Source of the DNA: Purshia tridentata
Taxonomy: Eukaryota; Streptophyta; Magnoliopsida; Rosales; Rosaceae
NCBI GenBank assembly: GCA_003254885.1
Contig: QANT01003847.1
Coordinates: 1 to 64,000 of the forward strand
Reading direction: 5' to 3'
Length of the DNA stretch: 64,000 nucleotides
Part shown: positions 11,166-23,508 of the stretch, piece by piece
Numbering within the stretch: the stretch's first letter is position 1
How the letters are laid out: the number at the start of each line of letters is the position of its first letter
Made by a program: the position numbers and the translations under genes
The notes under the pieces: generated by a model
Told to the model about the DNA's origin: nothing
The model's input: the letters and a program-made list of their open reading frames with translations, nothing else
Database searches by the model: none

Positions 11166-13282
11166 TCAATTCTCCTTCTCTTCTTTGATAGGTCGCACTT
11201 CAAAGCCCCCACCTGCTCTCTTCTCTAATGAGTAAGGCATGTAGGTACCAAGCATTCTATCCCACATAACAAAGAATGGTTGGGAGAAGTTATACTTGCT
11301 TCCATAGAGCTGATGGTGGACATCATGGTAAGCAGTATTATTTCTGAAAAATACATGGAAGAGGTTCCCAGGAAGCCACAATCCACAATGGTCGTCTACT
11401 GTTTTTATTGTGGCAAAGGAGAAGAAGAATATGGAGGCTCGAGGAGACATACCAGAGAGAAGAAAAGATAAAGCCCCACCAATTGTATCAAGGAGAAGTC
11501 CCTCCAAAGGGTGATTGTACAGAGCTCCAAATGCATAGGGTACAACAAGCCGATGATGTTGAGAATGGATATGTTTGTATAAGAACTTGTTGTGATGCAT
11601 GTATCTGTGCATAAAGTACTGCCAGGTATCCAAAACCACCATTGCAGTAACAAACTGTCTTGCTAGATCGACAAAAGAAGGCTTTATACCTGCAGCCCCA
11701 TCATCATTTCCTGTCACCTATGTAATAACAAAGTCCATCAAAAAAAGTAAAAAGCCACGTGTAAAATCTGCAAACAGATATAAACATATCATAGAGCTGG
11801 AAAAGAAAAACAGCTGATGGGAGGGTATAATAAAAAGAATCTTTAGATGCAGCATAAAGTAAACTACAATGTCATTTTCCCCATGTCAATGAGACAAAAT
11901 ATAGTAATGATTCAATATCAATTGGGATTTAAACAAAAATGGAGCCCTACCCAAGACTTTCTGAGCAAAGCCACAAGCACAAATGGATCTCAACCATCAA
12001 AGTCAGCATCAAAAGCAAGTGAAGAAAGAATAGCACAATCAATAGCAAAGCTTTCCGTTTACTCTCTTTTACCAATAAGGCTACATGATAATAAAGATAT
12101 TATCATGAGGGAAGCCAACAATAACACTACACCGCAATCTTGGTAATAAAATAACCATCAAACTGTTTGGTGTAAGTCATAGGTCACAATTAAAGGAATC
12201 CAATAAGGTAGGTGAGAAACCTAATTTTCTGCACCCAAAGACACTCAATTATTAACCATGCTTGATTGAAAGTCTGTACTACTTTATAACATACGTTTAA
12301 GTACTGCAACCTAATTAATTGAGAGAATAAACTTCAAGAGCTAAAAGCTTTACAATAATTCCTTCATAAAATAGACACACAAATTGCCTGAATGAGGACA
12401 CAGCTAAAATAATACTGGTTCACTGGTGCTATAACTGACCGAAGCAGCCCAATTTTCTATTATCATGTTACACTTTCTTCATATGCTGACAAAAGAGAAA
12501 GAAACTTGGAATAAACGCACAAGTCCATCCCTTGAAATTGAAGGGACGACTTGGACAATGAAGCTTGGTTCATTAGAAAAGTTATGATCACTAAAAACTG
12601 AAGCTCAGTTCATAAGATAAGCTATGGAGCACTAAAAAGCATATATGAGATGAGGGTAAATACTATGAGTTCAATAATATAATAGTCAAACCAAAAATCA
12701 AGACAGACAGGAAGTCCTGTAATCATCAAATCGCCAACTAATTTTCTAACCATGTGATCAAACTTGATCTGAAAACACAAGCTTTTGTTTTATGCAACTA
12801 GCCTGCAGCCTGCAGGTGTAGTAGCTGTATACTACTATTATCATACCATAAGCACAATATAGTCAAAACCAGATAATCATAATTCACTATCACAAAAATT
12901 ATCATATACCCATTAAAAAATAACAATAAAATTGCCTAATTTATAACCCAACATAGTATCTGTATCTGATACGCTTATCAATGATTAATTTTTATGTTAA
13001 ATTACCCAAAAACGCTCTTCATGAGAAATTAAAAAAAGAAGAAAAGAATTGAAGTGATACCGTGAACAAGAGGATAGCAACGATGGCCTGAATGGTTTGC
13101 TGAAGAAGAACCCCTTTGACCACCGTCCTTTTGGAGACCAAATTCTTCTCATCCTCGTCTTTCTTTGTGTGTAGTCGGTAGCTCTCAAAGGAATCCAGAA
13201 GAACATAAATCCCGGAATATGCCCAATATATCACAACCGGGACAAAAGTTCCCAATAGCTCATCAGAAACCCCAAATTCCAT
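11166..13282 (-). CDS. SBH1: Sphingoid base C4-hydroxylase (fatty acid hydroxylase superfamily), two exons
   Basis: An ER membrane di-iron enzyme that hydroxylates C4 of the sphinganine backbone to give phytosphingosine for ceramides. Exon 1 is 13061-13282 (74 codons) and exon 2 is 11166-11717 (183 codons plus stop). The intron 11718-13060 is GT-AG in phase 0. The total of 257 residues fits Arabidopsis SBH1/SBH2 (about 260). The three histidine boxes of the superfamily are intact: HRYMHH at 111-116, HSQHH at 125-129 and HDVHH at 205-209. H143 (NHPLEG) and H184 (DDHCG) are the extra conserved histidines. Several hydrophobic stretches fit a multi-pass ER protein. The tail KEEKEN is not a classic KKXX retrieval signal. 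The start is the first ATG in frame, in the right context MEFGVSDELLG. SBH1 and SBH2 cannot be told apart by eye. Confidence 0.93.
11718..13060 (-). other. Single 1.34-kb intron of the hydroxylase gene
   Basis: Donor GTATCA and acceptor ...CATAG flank an AT-rich stretch with no recognised nested gene or transposon. Confidence 0.85.
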
Positions 13283-14297
13283 CTTTGATACGCAACACGA
13301 TGATCAACAAGGGGCCCCAAAAATCGAAATTTGCATCAGATTTTGATGATTCGCCCAAATCCTAAATGAGAGAAAACCTAGCCCTAAACTATAATAGGGC
13401 TTTTCCTTTTCCCACTATTATTAACGTTAGTTGGCAACACAATTTATTAAAATGAAATTTTGAGATAATATTTATAATCCAAAGTGGGTCAAGTTTTGAT
13501 TTAAAAAAAAAGAAAAAAAAGAAAAAAGAACAGGTTCGTTGGAATCAATGAGGGAAGAGAGAGAGAGAGTGGGAGAAAAAGTTAATGGACCCAGATAAAT
13601 ATCAAAAATTCAAACCGTGAGACCGTCGCGGAGGTTTGTTTATGTGTTTCCGATATCACTTTTGAGGATGTGAACTCGTTACGTGGCTTATAAGGATAGA
13701 CGGAATGTGGGTCCCGCCGCTTCCTTGGAGTTTTTGGTTGGCTAAGGAACCGAGTGGGAAGGACACGTAGCATACTGGCCAAGATGGCTTTATTTTTATT
13801 ATAGGCTGGGGTTATTTCTGTGGACGACGGACAAAAAAGGACACCAGTTTTGACTGGAAAATGACAGGGTTTAAGATCTTTCTGCCCATTTGAATCCGAC
13901 AAGTCGACGCGGAAGGGTAAAAGTCCAACCTGCCCTTAGACTTTGAAAACTGCAAATAATGATATTCTATATGACAGTAAAATTACAGTATTAACCAAAA
14001 ATGAATGGAAAGGATTTCCGTCCTATACAGTCATGGCTATGGAAGCAATTGCAAACAAGCAACTGAGTTCCATTAATGGGCGATGACATCAACCAAAATG
14101 CCTACTAATTTTTTGTTTACAAGGAAATCGAACCTAGAATCTACCCTTCTCCAGTTCTCCCTATAACATTCATGTCACTTATGCTAAGCTTTGTAGGCAA
14201 AATACATAACATTTGCTCATATCTTCACATTTGATGTTCCAGGATAAATAGCCTGAAAAAAGCGCGTTATGATCAAACAAGGCCAACATGTGTCGTC
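13283..14297. other. Spacer between the hydroxylase start and the ORC6 end
   Basis: The lower half should be promoter and leader of the minus-strand hydroxylase gene, and includes an A-rich tract and a GA-rich tract near 13500-13575. The upper half should be the ORC6 3' UTR. The 106-codon minus frame at 13582-13902 resembles no family I know and is probably chance. Confidence 0.45.
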
Positions 14298-16520
14298 CTA
14301 GATAGCCTTCAACTTCTGCTTATCAGGTGCTTCCCTCAGAAAGTTTAGCCGAGTTTGCCTGACCCTCTTGCAAGGAACTGAGAAAAGCAAACACATAGTT
14401 AGTTATTCTATGTCAATGTGCATTGATGCATTGTGAAAAGGATATGAAAGGAAATATCTCATAAACCTTTTGCCTTGCTTTGCTTATTAGATGAGACGAC
14501 AGAGGTTTTCCAACCCTCATAGGCTTGCTTATCCATTGTTTTGCGGCGCTTGTAACTTGAAGGCTGCATGTGCATCAAACAGTTACATTTCACAGTATTC
14601 AAACCTCTAATATTATGACTGGCTCAGTCTAGAGGTTGTAAACATAGTTAAACTGAACAATGACATGAAAAGCAAGGTTATATCCATCATCTGCAGTACA
14701 GGCAGAGGACCATAGATCAAGTGAAGCAAAAAATAAGAAGACAAACATTATGATCCTATCAGAGATCAAAACATACATCACACGCATTGAAGAACCAGTT
14801 AGTTTTGTAAATGTAGTGTCATGATTGGCATCAAATGTTGCAACTGATAGAACAAACACAGCATAATAACGGTTGTAGTGACTCAAGATGCATGTCTGTT
14901 TATGAGTGCAATTGTGCATGTTTTAGAGGCAATCATAATCAATGCCTTCAGCTAGGAACAAATATAGCAATTAGAATTAGCTTATTAGTACCTCAGTTCC
15001 TTCATCAGATGAATAATCACCAGATGAGTAACCGCCATCCTCAAGTTTCCTTTTCTCTGGCAAAGCATCTAGAAGTTCTGCATGCAGATCAATAAGGAAA
15101 TCATATAAAATAAGGTGTCTGAAAACTAAATATTTTAATGATGACAAATTAAATTAACAGTCTTCAGGTAAATTGCACCATGACAAAGTAACAACACAAA
15201 ATAAACAGACACCTACCTCGGTTACCCTTCACATCCTTGGGATCTTTCTTTTCCTTTTCAGTCCCACAAATATCAAAGCACAAGTCCTTCATGGAAGCAG
15301 AAACCTGGGGAAGAAGTTCACAATTATTATATATATAGTGAAAGACAACAAACTTTTAGTTGGCAACAGGAAATCCTATTGCATAGTAGGAAAGTGGGTT
15401 CTTACAGAAGAGAATTCAGCTTCAGATGCACCACAGAGCTCAATCAACTTAAGCTTGTCTACCTTTAGCTGTAAAGCACGTAGGATATGACATTTTAATT
15501 AGTAAAAATGATAGGAAGGAAGCCCCCCTTTTGTCTCTAAATATTGTGAAAGAGATCAATAATCGGATACCTTGTGTTTTTTTGCACACAAATAGAATGT
15601 CACAGCAATGAACACAGGTCGAGTGAAGTCCGCACTTGCCCGCCGAGAAGCCGGCAATGATGCAAGAAACCGACTCTTGTAACTGCAATATAAGAGTATA
15701 AACAATCCACACTTAGAATAAAACCATTTATCATAAGCAACTTAACCATTTAGGCAAAGAAATTGTCTTGTCCAAAGGGTCTCTAGTTATAATTGTTTAA
15801 TCCTCAGGGACAAAACAGTATCACTAATACCTAAAATAATCAAAGACATAGCAAACTAACAAAACATGATGTTCAGAAGCATTTTGTCGAACATCTAACA
15901 TACAATGTGCAGTCCCATAAAGTAAGCATATGAAGTATACATTAAAACCCAAAAGAGATTGAAATAGCATTGTATAAAGGAAATTGGATCTTACAGAGAC
16001 AAACCCTTCTGTACAAAGGGAATGATCCTAACACAGCCAAACTGGATTGCCAGTTCTCTAACATCCAGCTTGTTCCTACACCACCACAACATACAATCAA
16101 ATCTAATAATTAGTACGCACTAAACCAAAAATGACATCAAAATTGGACTAAGCAAATGAGAAATCGAAAACCCACTTGACCCCAAGACCGTTCTGCAACG
16201 AATTGTAGGATCTGGTGTAAGCCTTTTCAGACATCCCACTCAACCTGATCGCATTTTGCCGATCGAATAGAACCCCCGATCTTGTTGCGGCGATTTCTAA
16301 GCAAATCACAGCTTTGCATACCTCACCCTGCAAATCATGAACCACTTTATAAACACCCATTCGTAACCGTTTATCAAATCACAATAAGAATGAAACTTAC
16401 GACGCCGATTATGGAAGAGTCGAACTGGATGTCGCAGAGACGACGGAGCTCCGCGGCCCTCCGTACGACTTGCTTGGATTCGGTGAGTCCAAGCTTCTTT
16501 GCGATGTCTGATAGATCCAT
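14298..16520 (-). CDS. ORC6: Origin recognition complex subunit 6 (ORC6), nine exons
   Basis: The smallest subunit of the nuclear origin recognition complex, which helps load the MCM helicase at replication origins. Exons on the minus strand: 16401-16520, 16176-16327, 15995-16075, 15571-15682, 15406-15468, 15217-15304, 14992-15077, 14467-14563 and 14298-14377. Every intron is GT-AG and phases close to 292 residues, against about 284 remembered for Arabidopsis. The protein starts MDLSDIAKKLGL. It carries ICLEIAATRSGVLFDRQ, the repeat-like cyclin-fold blocks VRELAIQFGCVR and FLASLPASRRASADFTRPVF, then LCAKKHKLKVDKLKLIELCG. A charged linker ends in KRKLEDGGYSSGDYSSDE. The last exon reads VPCKRVRQTRLNFL..., close to the conserved ORC6 C-terminal region. 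No break is seen. Its promoter carries E2F-type sites, as expected of an S-phase gene. Confidence 0.95.
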
Positions 16521-16628
16521 CTTCCTGAGATGGGTTCTTGGTTTTAGGTTGGGTTGTGTTGGGTGAGAGAAACTGAGAGAGAGCAGTGACTTAGTAGTGC
16601 CATTGCCATTGCCATTTGAGCACTTCCA

Positions 16629-16732
16629 TTGGCGGGAAGTGAAATTGGTAGTTTTCGCGCTTAAAGGGTTACTAGGATTTTCCCGGGAGGTTTTGGCGCC
16701 GCAGACAAATTTAAAATGACGTAAGTCACGTG
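16629..16732 (-). promoter_or_regulatory. ORC6 promoter: three E2F-type sites, a G-box and a TGACGT core
   Basis: Upstream of the ORC6 ATG (16520) lie TTGGCGGGAA at 16629-16638, TTTCGCGC at 16653-16660 and TTTGGCGC at 16692-16699. All are within 180 bases and all match the E2F consensus (TTTSSCGC or its extended form). A TGACGT core at 16717-16722 and a perfect CACGTG G-box at 16727-16732 follow. Plant pre-replication genes are known E2F-DP targets, so G1/S control is the natural reading. Binding itself is inferred. Confidence 0.75.
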
Positions 16733-17614
16733 CACGAGTCAGGTGCCTGGTGTTTTGTAAATTTCTTTTTATTTAATTGGTGATTTTGTAAATTCCTGTT
16801 TTCTTTTTAATACAAGTATAAATTGCTATGAGACTTATGGAATGTAATGTTGTTGTGGAAAACCACCATATATTTATTTCCAATATTTAAAAGGCATGAA
16901 TTGTCATGGATTGTGTGGAAGTATAGACTATAGAGTCTGGTTGCAGGATTGACAAATAATTAATTTTTGGTGGCATAATTAGTTGGTGGGTGAAGTTAAT
17001 TAGGGGGTGTTTTTTCACACCCCCCATTTTGTCATGTGCACTTCAAATTCAATATTTTTTATTTTTTATTACACGGTAGAGGAGAATTTGAATTCGAGTG
17101 TAGAAAAAATTTTTGTCCTCAACCAACTATACCAATCCCAAAATTCACCAATATTTTATTATTTTAAATAAACATAGGAGTGCAACTTTAATCTGGGTGT
17201 AAGTTGGCTACTCTGAGCCAGTGAACAGTGTCGTTAAAGATTTCTCAACTTGAGTGATTCAGACAAAGCAGAAGGCTTACATTACATACGTAGTTAAGAA
17301 CCAAATAAACTAGGAAATAAATCTATATTTCAATATCCGGACAGTGCTCTCTGCATTTGGACCTTTTCCTTCAAGCATAACAATTATTCAGATTTCAATC
17401 TCTAATCACATTCTCGATTTCTAACCACCTGAAAACTGTTATTCTTACAGGGCTAAAGGTGAAGCCATAATGGCGTAACATGCATCCCCGGAAGCCATCA
17501 TTTTGAGTTCTGATGGCCAGCATTGAGTGTTGGTGGAAGATCGATTGGATAAAACTAAAACATCTGTAGTGCTAATTAGATGTCTCAGTTGTTTGTTCCT
17601 CTGTCCCGCTGCTA
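16733..17614. other. Intergenic stretch
   Basis: AT-rich, with a short inverted element near 17005-17030 (GGGGGTGT...ACACCCCCC). No gene is recognised. Confidence 0.4.
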
Positions 17615-17876
17615 TTAATCAACTGGTAAAACAGTAAAGGCAGGGATATTAGTTGTTGCAGGAAAAAGCACAGGATATAATACAATGGGAAGTGGAGGAA
17701 GAAGACACTGCAATGAGAGAAAAGTGTGTCTGTGTTATGGCCAGGCAGAAATGTTTACATACCAAGGAGCCAAGTTGCTCAAATGCTCCCATTACTTTAG
17801 GATCTTCCTCGTCTTCATAACCCACTTGTATTATTCTCGGTCCATTGACGGACCAAAAGGCTCTTAGACCTGCCTC
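17615..17876 (-). CDS. Orphan 3'-terminal exons of an unrecognised gene (partial)
   Basis: Two exons on the minus strand. Exon A is 17763-17876 (38 codons, acceptor CTTCCAG, donor GTATGT): it begins EAGLRAFWSVNGPR and continues IIQVGYEDEEDPKVMGAFEQ. Exon B is 17615-17707 (30 codons plus TAA, acceptor CATTGCAG) and ends TTNIPAFTVLPVD after the hydrophobic proline-rich LLPPLPIVLYPVLFP. Both are open in the same phase with good splice sites, and the composition is unlike the neighbouring AT-rich DNA, so this looks like the C-terminus of a real protein. I do not recognise the family. The expected upstream exons are not in the next 350 bases, where a copia element starts, and none was found beyond it. 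It is either a gene cut by rearrangement or a leftover duplicate. Confidence 0.45.
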
Positions 17877-18236
17877 CTGGAAGAAGATAGAACAATATAT
17901 GCAATTACATGTTGTCCAGAAGCTATACATCTTGCCCATGAGAATATAAAACCAAAATAGAGATAAAGATAGCAAGAAATTAAAACTAATGCTCCATATT
18001 TTCTTCAAAAAAATCCACAATTATCCATAACAAGAAAAATGTTCTCATTTTATACTGTAGGATGGTTAGTTAGCATATAATTAGCTGTTAGCTAGATCCG
18101 TTGAAAAGCTTAGACAACAGACCAAAAAAGCTTAGACAAGATTATTTAACAAACTTAAAACTCAGTTGCTATGAATGACTACTGGTTATACACTTATAGT
18201 TATGAATAGGCAGACAATCATGATCAGCTATATGAG
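17877..18236. other. AT-rich spacer with a stray LTR-start copy
   Basis: No coding sequence. Positions about 18068-18095 repeat the first 25-28 bases of the copia LTR that starts near 18237, outside the element itself. Confidence 0.5.
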
Positions 18237-18614
18237 TTAGCATATAATTAGCTGTTAGCTAGCTGTTAGCATATAATTAGCTGTTAGCTAGATGTTAGCA
18301 TAGCTGTTAGCTAGCTGTTAGCATAGCTGTTAGCTTGCTGTTAGCATAGCTGTTAGCTAGCTGTTAGCATAGCTGCTAGCTTGCTGTTAGCATAGCTGTT
18401 AGCATAGCTGCTAGCATAGCTGCTAGCTTGCTGTTAGCATAGCTGTTAGCTAGCTGTTAGCATAGCTGTTAGCTAGCTGTTAGCATAGCTGGCTGTTAGC
18501 TAGCTGTTAGCATAGCTGTTAGCTAGCTGTTAGCATAGCTGTTAGCTAGCTGTTAGCATATAAATTCATTCATTCAGATAAATGAAAATACAACTTTTCA
18601 GCCAATTATCAATT
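18237..18614 (+). repeat. Left LTR of the copia element, built of a short tandem repeat
   Basis: It starts TTAGCATATAATTAGCTG and ends AGCCAATTATCAATT just before the primer site. About 300 of its 378 bases are a minisatellite of 10-13 base units (TAGCTGTTAGCA and TAGCTGTTAGCT). Only the last 60 bases, with a TATAAATTCATTCATTCAG core-promoter-like stretch, are non-repetitive. Confidence 0.85.
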
Positions 18615-21600
18615 TGGTATCAGAGCCTAAAGGCTAAAGATTTCCGCTGCCTACCTCTCTGGCTGGAAAATAAACACCCTAATTTCTATAGATCATTCAA
18701 AGAGAAGCGAAACCAGCTTTTCATTCTATTGATCATCCTATTTCTGCCTATTCAAGAAGAGCCCAGTCCCTTTCCGATCAGCAGAACCAATTTTTCTGAG
18801 TCGATTTTTCGCCGTTCAGCAGAAAGACCTGCTGATCTGACCTGCCGCCATTCAGCAGAGAGACCTGTTGATCTGATCCTTTCTGTGTCAATCTTCCTTC
18901 AAAAAGAAGTGAGCTAGCAAGATGTTATCCAATGTCACCATACAGGAAAGTTCTACACCAATCCATATCAAATTGGATGGTACTAATTACCGTGTCTGGT
19001 CCAAAATTTTGGAGATGCATATTGCTGGAAGAATGAAGAAAGGCTATATTACTGGAAGGAAGATTGCACCTACAGAGACTGACCTCGGCTATGATGAATG
19101 GGAGAGTCAAGATGCTCTCGTTAAGTCATGGCTTATCAACTCCATGACTCCCAACCTTATGTCACACTTTGTACAGTGTGGAACAGCGAAAGATGTATGG
19201 GATGCTGTTAAGAGAAGCTATCTTGATGTTTCTGACTCTTCTCAGGTTTATGAACTGATGAAGAAGGCTTTTTCATTGCGTCAGGGAGGCCGACCTCTCA
19301 CTGAGTATTATAATGAGCTGAACTCCATTTTTATGGAGCTTGATTATCGGAGGCCTAATGATATGGAGTGCCCAGCTGATGTGGAGAAACAGAGGAAGCA
19401 TTTGGCGGAGGATCGGGTTTATGTGTTTCTTGCTGGACTTGAGCATAGTTTAGATCAAGTCTGTAGTCGTGTCTTGGCTACTTCTCCTTTACCAAGCCTG
19501 GAGGAAGCATACTCTATGGTTCGTCGCGAGATGCAGAGACAGGCGACCATGAGTACTCAGGCTTTACCGAGAAGACTTCCTGTTTTTCTTCTCAGCTTGT
19601 TTTAGCTTATACCACTCTGGATAGCCATGCTTCTTCCAACACACGTCGACTATATGTTTGGTACCATTGCAGTGTGTGCAGCGACGAACAGGAGGGTCAG
19701 AGAAACCAGCAGTAAAACCAAAAGGTGGGGCCGACTGAGAAATGCTCTTCTGAACTATCTATGGTTCGTCGCGAGATGCAGAGACAGGCGACAATGAGTA
19801 CTGATGATCGTTCAGAGGCTTCAGCTCTCGCAGTTCAGAAGAGCATTTCTCAGTCGGCCCCACCTTCTGGTTTTACTGCTGGTTTCTCTGACCCTCCTGT
19901 TCGTCGCTGCACACACTGCAATGGTACCAAACATACAGTCGACGTGTGTTGGAAGAAGCATGGCTATCCAGAGTGGTATAAGCTAAAACAAGCTGAGAAG
20001 AAAAACATGAAGTCTTCTCAGGCTGCTCTTGCCAGCGCATCTCCATCTTCTGCTTCTCATGTCTCACGAGTGTCTTCTCAGGAAGGTAATTTTGGTTTAG
20101 CCTTTATTTCTTCTGCTAATAACACTTGGGTTATTGATTCAGGGGCTACTGATCATATGACTAGTAATTCTTCTCTATTTACTTCTCTAATGTCTCCGCC
20201 TGTTAAGTCTGTTCAGGTTGCCAATGGGACTCCCATGCCGATTACTGGGGCCGGGAATGTCTCACTCTCTCCCGCACTTTCCATGTCTTCTGTCTTACTT
20301 GCTCCTACTCTCTCCAATAATCTTCTCTATTAGCCAACTTACCAAACGTCTTAATTGTTCTGTAACCTTTCATTCTACCTATTGTGTATTTCAGGACAAT
20401 CTCACGAAGACGACGATTGGCACTGGTAAGGAGAGAGGAGGACTTTACTACTTGGAAGGAGCTCGAACATTGCATTCTGAATCCCGCCAAGGATTTCAAG
20501 TAGAAAGAGAAAAATCTGACCAGAAAAAAATTCTGTTATGGCACTGTCGTTTGGGTCATCCCTCATTTGATTATTTAGAACGTTTATTTCCTCAATTGTT
20601 TTGCAATATTTCTGCTTCTAGCTTACGTTGTGAACAATGCATTTATGCTAAAAATCATCGTGTTCCTTTTAAAATCAGTTTCAATAAAAGTTCACATCCT
20701 TTTTCATGTGTTTACACTGATGTTTGGGGCCCTTTTTCTATTGCTTCTGTTTCTGGTCATAAATACTTTCTCTCTTTCATTGATGACTGAACTAGGGTAA
20801 GCTGGGTATATTTACTAAAGTCTAAGAGTGATGTTATCCATATTATTCCTCAATTTTACAATATGATTGTCACACAGTTTCATACTCAGGTACAGATCTT
20901 TCATTCTGACAATGGTCAAGAATTTGTGAATCAGTCTCTTGCTGATTTCTTCAAAGTTCATGGCATCCTCCACCAGACAACGTGTGCTTATACACCACAA
21001 CAGAACGGCATAGCAGAACGTAAGAACCGGCATCTCCTAGAGGTAGCTAGGGCCTTATGTTTTACTATGCATGTTCCTAAACCTTTTTGGGCTGATGCTG
21101 TCATGACTGCTGTCTTTCTCATTAATAGAATGTCTGCCCGTGTCATTGACTATCAAACTCCATTGAGGATGTTATCAAAATTCCACTCTATTCCTTCCAT
21201 TCTCAATCTTTGTCCTAAAATTTTTGGCTGTGTGTGTTATGTCCATGTTCACTCTCTTCATAGAGATAAGTTTGATCCTCGTGCTCTTCGATGTGTCTTT
21301 CTTGGTTACTCTAATTCCCAAAAGGGATATAAGTGTTTTCATCCCCCTACAGGTAAATACTACGTGTCCATGGATGTCCAATTCTGTGAACGAGTGTCTT
21401 ATTTTTCTGGGGATGTTTCTCTGGTTCCTCTTCCAGGGGAGATTAGTAGTAAGGAAGAGGAACGATTATGGTTGGCAGAAAAGAGATTATGGATTTCGGG
21501 TAAGGGGGAGATCTCGGAGATCTCTCCTAATCCTGTGGAAGAAGCTACATTTGAACCTGAAGAGAGTAGGGATGGAAGGCCAGCTAGGTTATTCCAAAAG

Positions 21601-23508
21601 GGTTATACCAGAAGGAATAAGAATGCAATTGCCGAGCCTCATTCAGATTCCAGTACTCCCCTAGATGATAATACCATGCCATCGAATGACTCTTCCGAGA
21701 TTGATCCTGAGGTAAATATCTCTTCTCCAATAGCCTCAGATTTTAATGTATCTTCTAATCCCTTTGTAGCTTCAGATTCTGCTGACTTAAATTCACAAGT
21801 TGATGGTCAGGAGAGGAGATATCCTCTCCGTGATTGTAAAGAGCCTGATAGGTTTGGTTTTTCTAAATCATCTTCTAATGTCATTTATCCCATGTCTGAC
21901 TTTGTCTCTTATCATCGTTTGTCTAAGTCTCACTTAGCTTTTGCCCTCCAGTTGTCCTCTGTGTCTGTTCCTAGTCATTTTCAGGAAGCTCTTGGAGACC
22001 CTAAGTGGAAATCTGCTATGGTAGATGAAATGAAGGCACTCCAGCAGAACTCTACTTGGGAGATGGTCGAGTTACCTCGAGAAAAGAAGACAGTGGGGTG
22101 TAAGTGGGTGTTTACGGTCAAGTATAAGTCAGATGGGACAGTCGACAGGTACAAGGCTCGACTACTCGCTAAAGGTTACACCCAGACTTATGGAATTGAC
22201 TATCGAGAGACCTTTGCTCCTGTAGCCAAAATGAACACTGTTAGAGTCATACTTTCTCTTGCAGTTAATCTGGACTGGCCGTTACGACAATTTGATGTGA
22301 AGAATGCCTTTCTTCATGGTGATCTAGCAGAGGAGGTGTATATGGATCCTCCTTCGGGATTTACACCAAAAGAAGGTGAAGTATGCAAACTGAAGAAAGC
22401 ACTGTATGGATTGAAACAGTCGCCGAGGGCTTGGTTTGGCAGATTCAGCTACTCAATGAAGAAGTATGGTTTTAGGCAAGCTTTGGCAGATCACACCCTG
22501 TTCTATAAGAGGGATGGTGAGAATATTACCTTGCTTATTGTTTATGTTGATGACATAATTGTTACAGGTAGTGACAGAAATGAGATAGCAAAGCTTCAGA
22601 ACTATTTGGCCAAGGAATTTGAAATGAAAGACTTGGGAGTTTTAAAATACTTCTTAGGCATCGAAGTATCACGGTCCAAAGAAGGAATTTTTCTCTCTCA
22701 ACGGAAGTATATTTTAGATCTCTTGGCTGAAACTGGCAATTCTGCCTGTGAACCTGTGGATACTCCTATTAAGGTGAATCATGGTTTGACTATCTACCCT
22801 GATCAGATTCCAACGAACAAGGAAAGGTATCATAGGTTAGTAGGGAAGCTGATCTATCTAGCTCATACTAGGCCTGACATATCATATGCAGTTAGTGTTG
22901 TGAGTCAGTTCATGCATAATCCGAGTAACCGACACATGGATGCAGTGAATCGTGTTATGGCTTATTTGAAGTCCTCTCTAGGTAAAGGTGTCATGTTCGC
23001 CAAGCATGGTCATCTAGATATTGTGGGATATACCGATTCTGATTTTGCTGGATCTAGATTGGATAGGAAGTCTACTTCAGGGAATGTGTCATTTGTTGGA
23101 GGCAACTTGGTGTCTTGGAAAAGTAAGAAACAGAATGTGGTATCACTATCTAGCGCGGAAGCGGAATACCGTGCCCTTCATCATGCTATTACTGAGATTA
23201 CGTGGCTCAAAATTCTCTTGGGTGAACTTGGCTATGGTCCTCAAAGACCGATGGTGCTATTTTGTGATAACACAGCAGCTATTGATATTGCTAATAATCC
23301 AGTGCAGCATGATCGGACCAAGCACATTGAACTTGACAGGAACTACATCAAAGATAATCTAGATTCTAGTGTGATTGAGGTTCCTTACATTAGGAGTGCA
23401 GATCAGCTGGCTGATATGATGACTCATGCCGTCACGAGTAGTTCTCTCCATATGTCACTATCCAAGTTGGGCATGTGCGATATCTATGCACCAACTTAAG
23501 GGGGAGAG

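Noticed and set aside
11847-12146. 99-codon plus-strand frame inside the hydroxylase intron
   Set aside because: No family resemblance, and the codon content looks like ordinary intron sequence.
13582-13902. 106-codon minus-strand frame between the hydroxylase and ORC6 genes
   Set aside because: No recognised family, and it sits in the expected promoter region of the hydroxylase gene.
18237-18600. Array of short repeats resembling a CRISPR-like or satellite array
   Set aside because: The units are contiguous without unique spacers and form the body of a copia LTR, repeated at the other end of the element.
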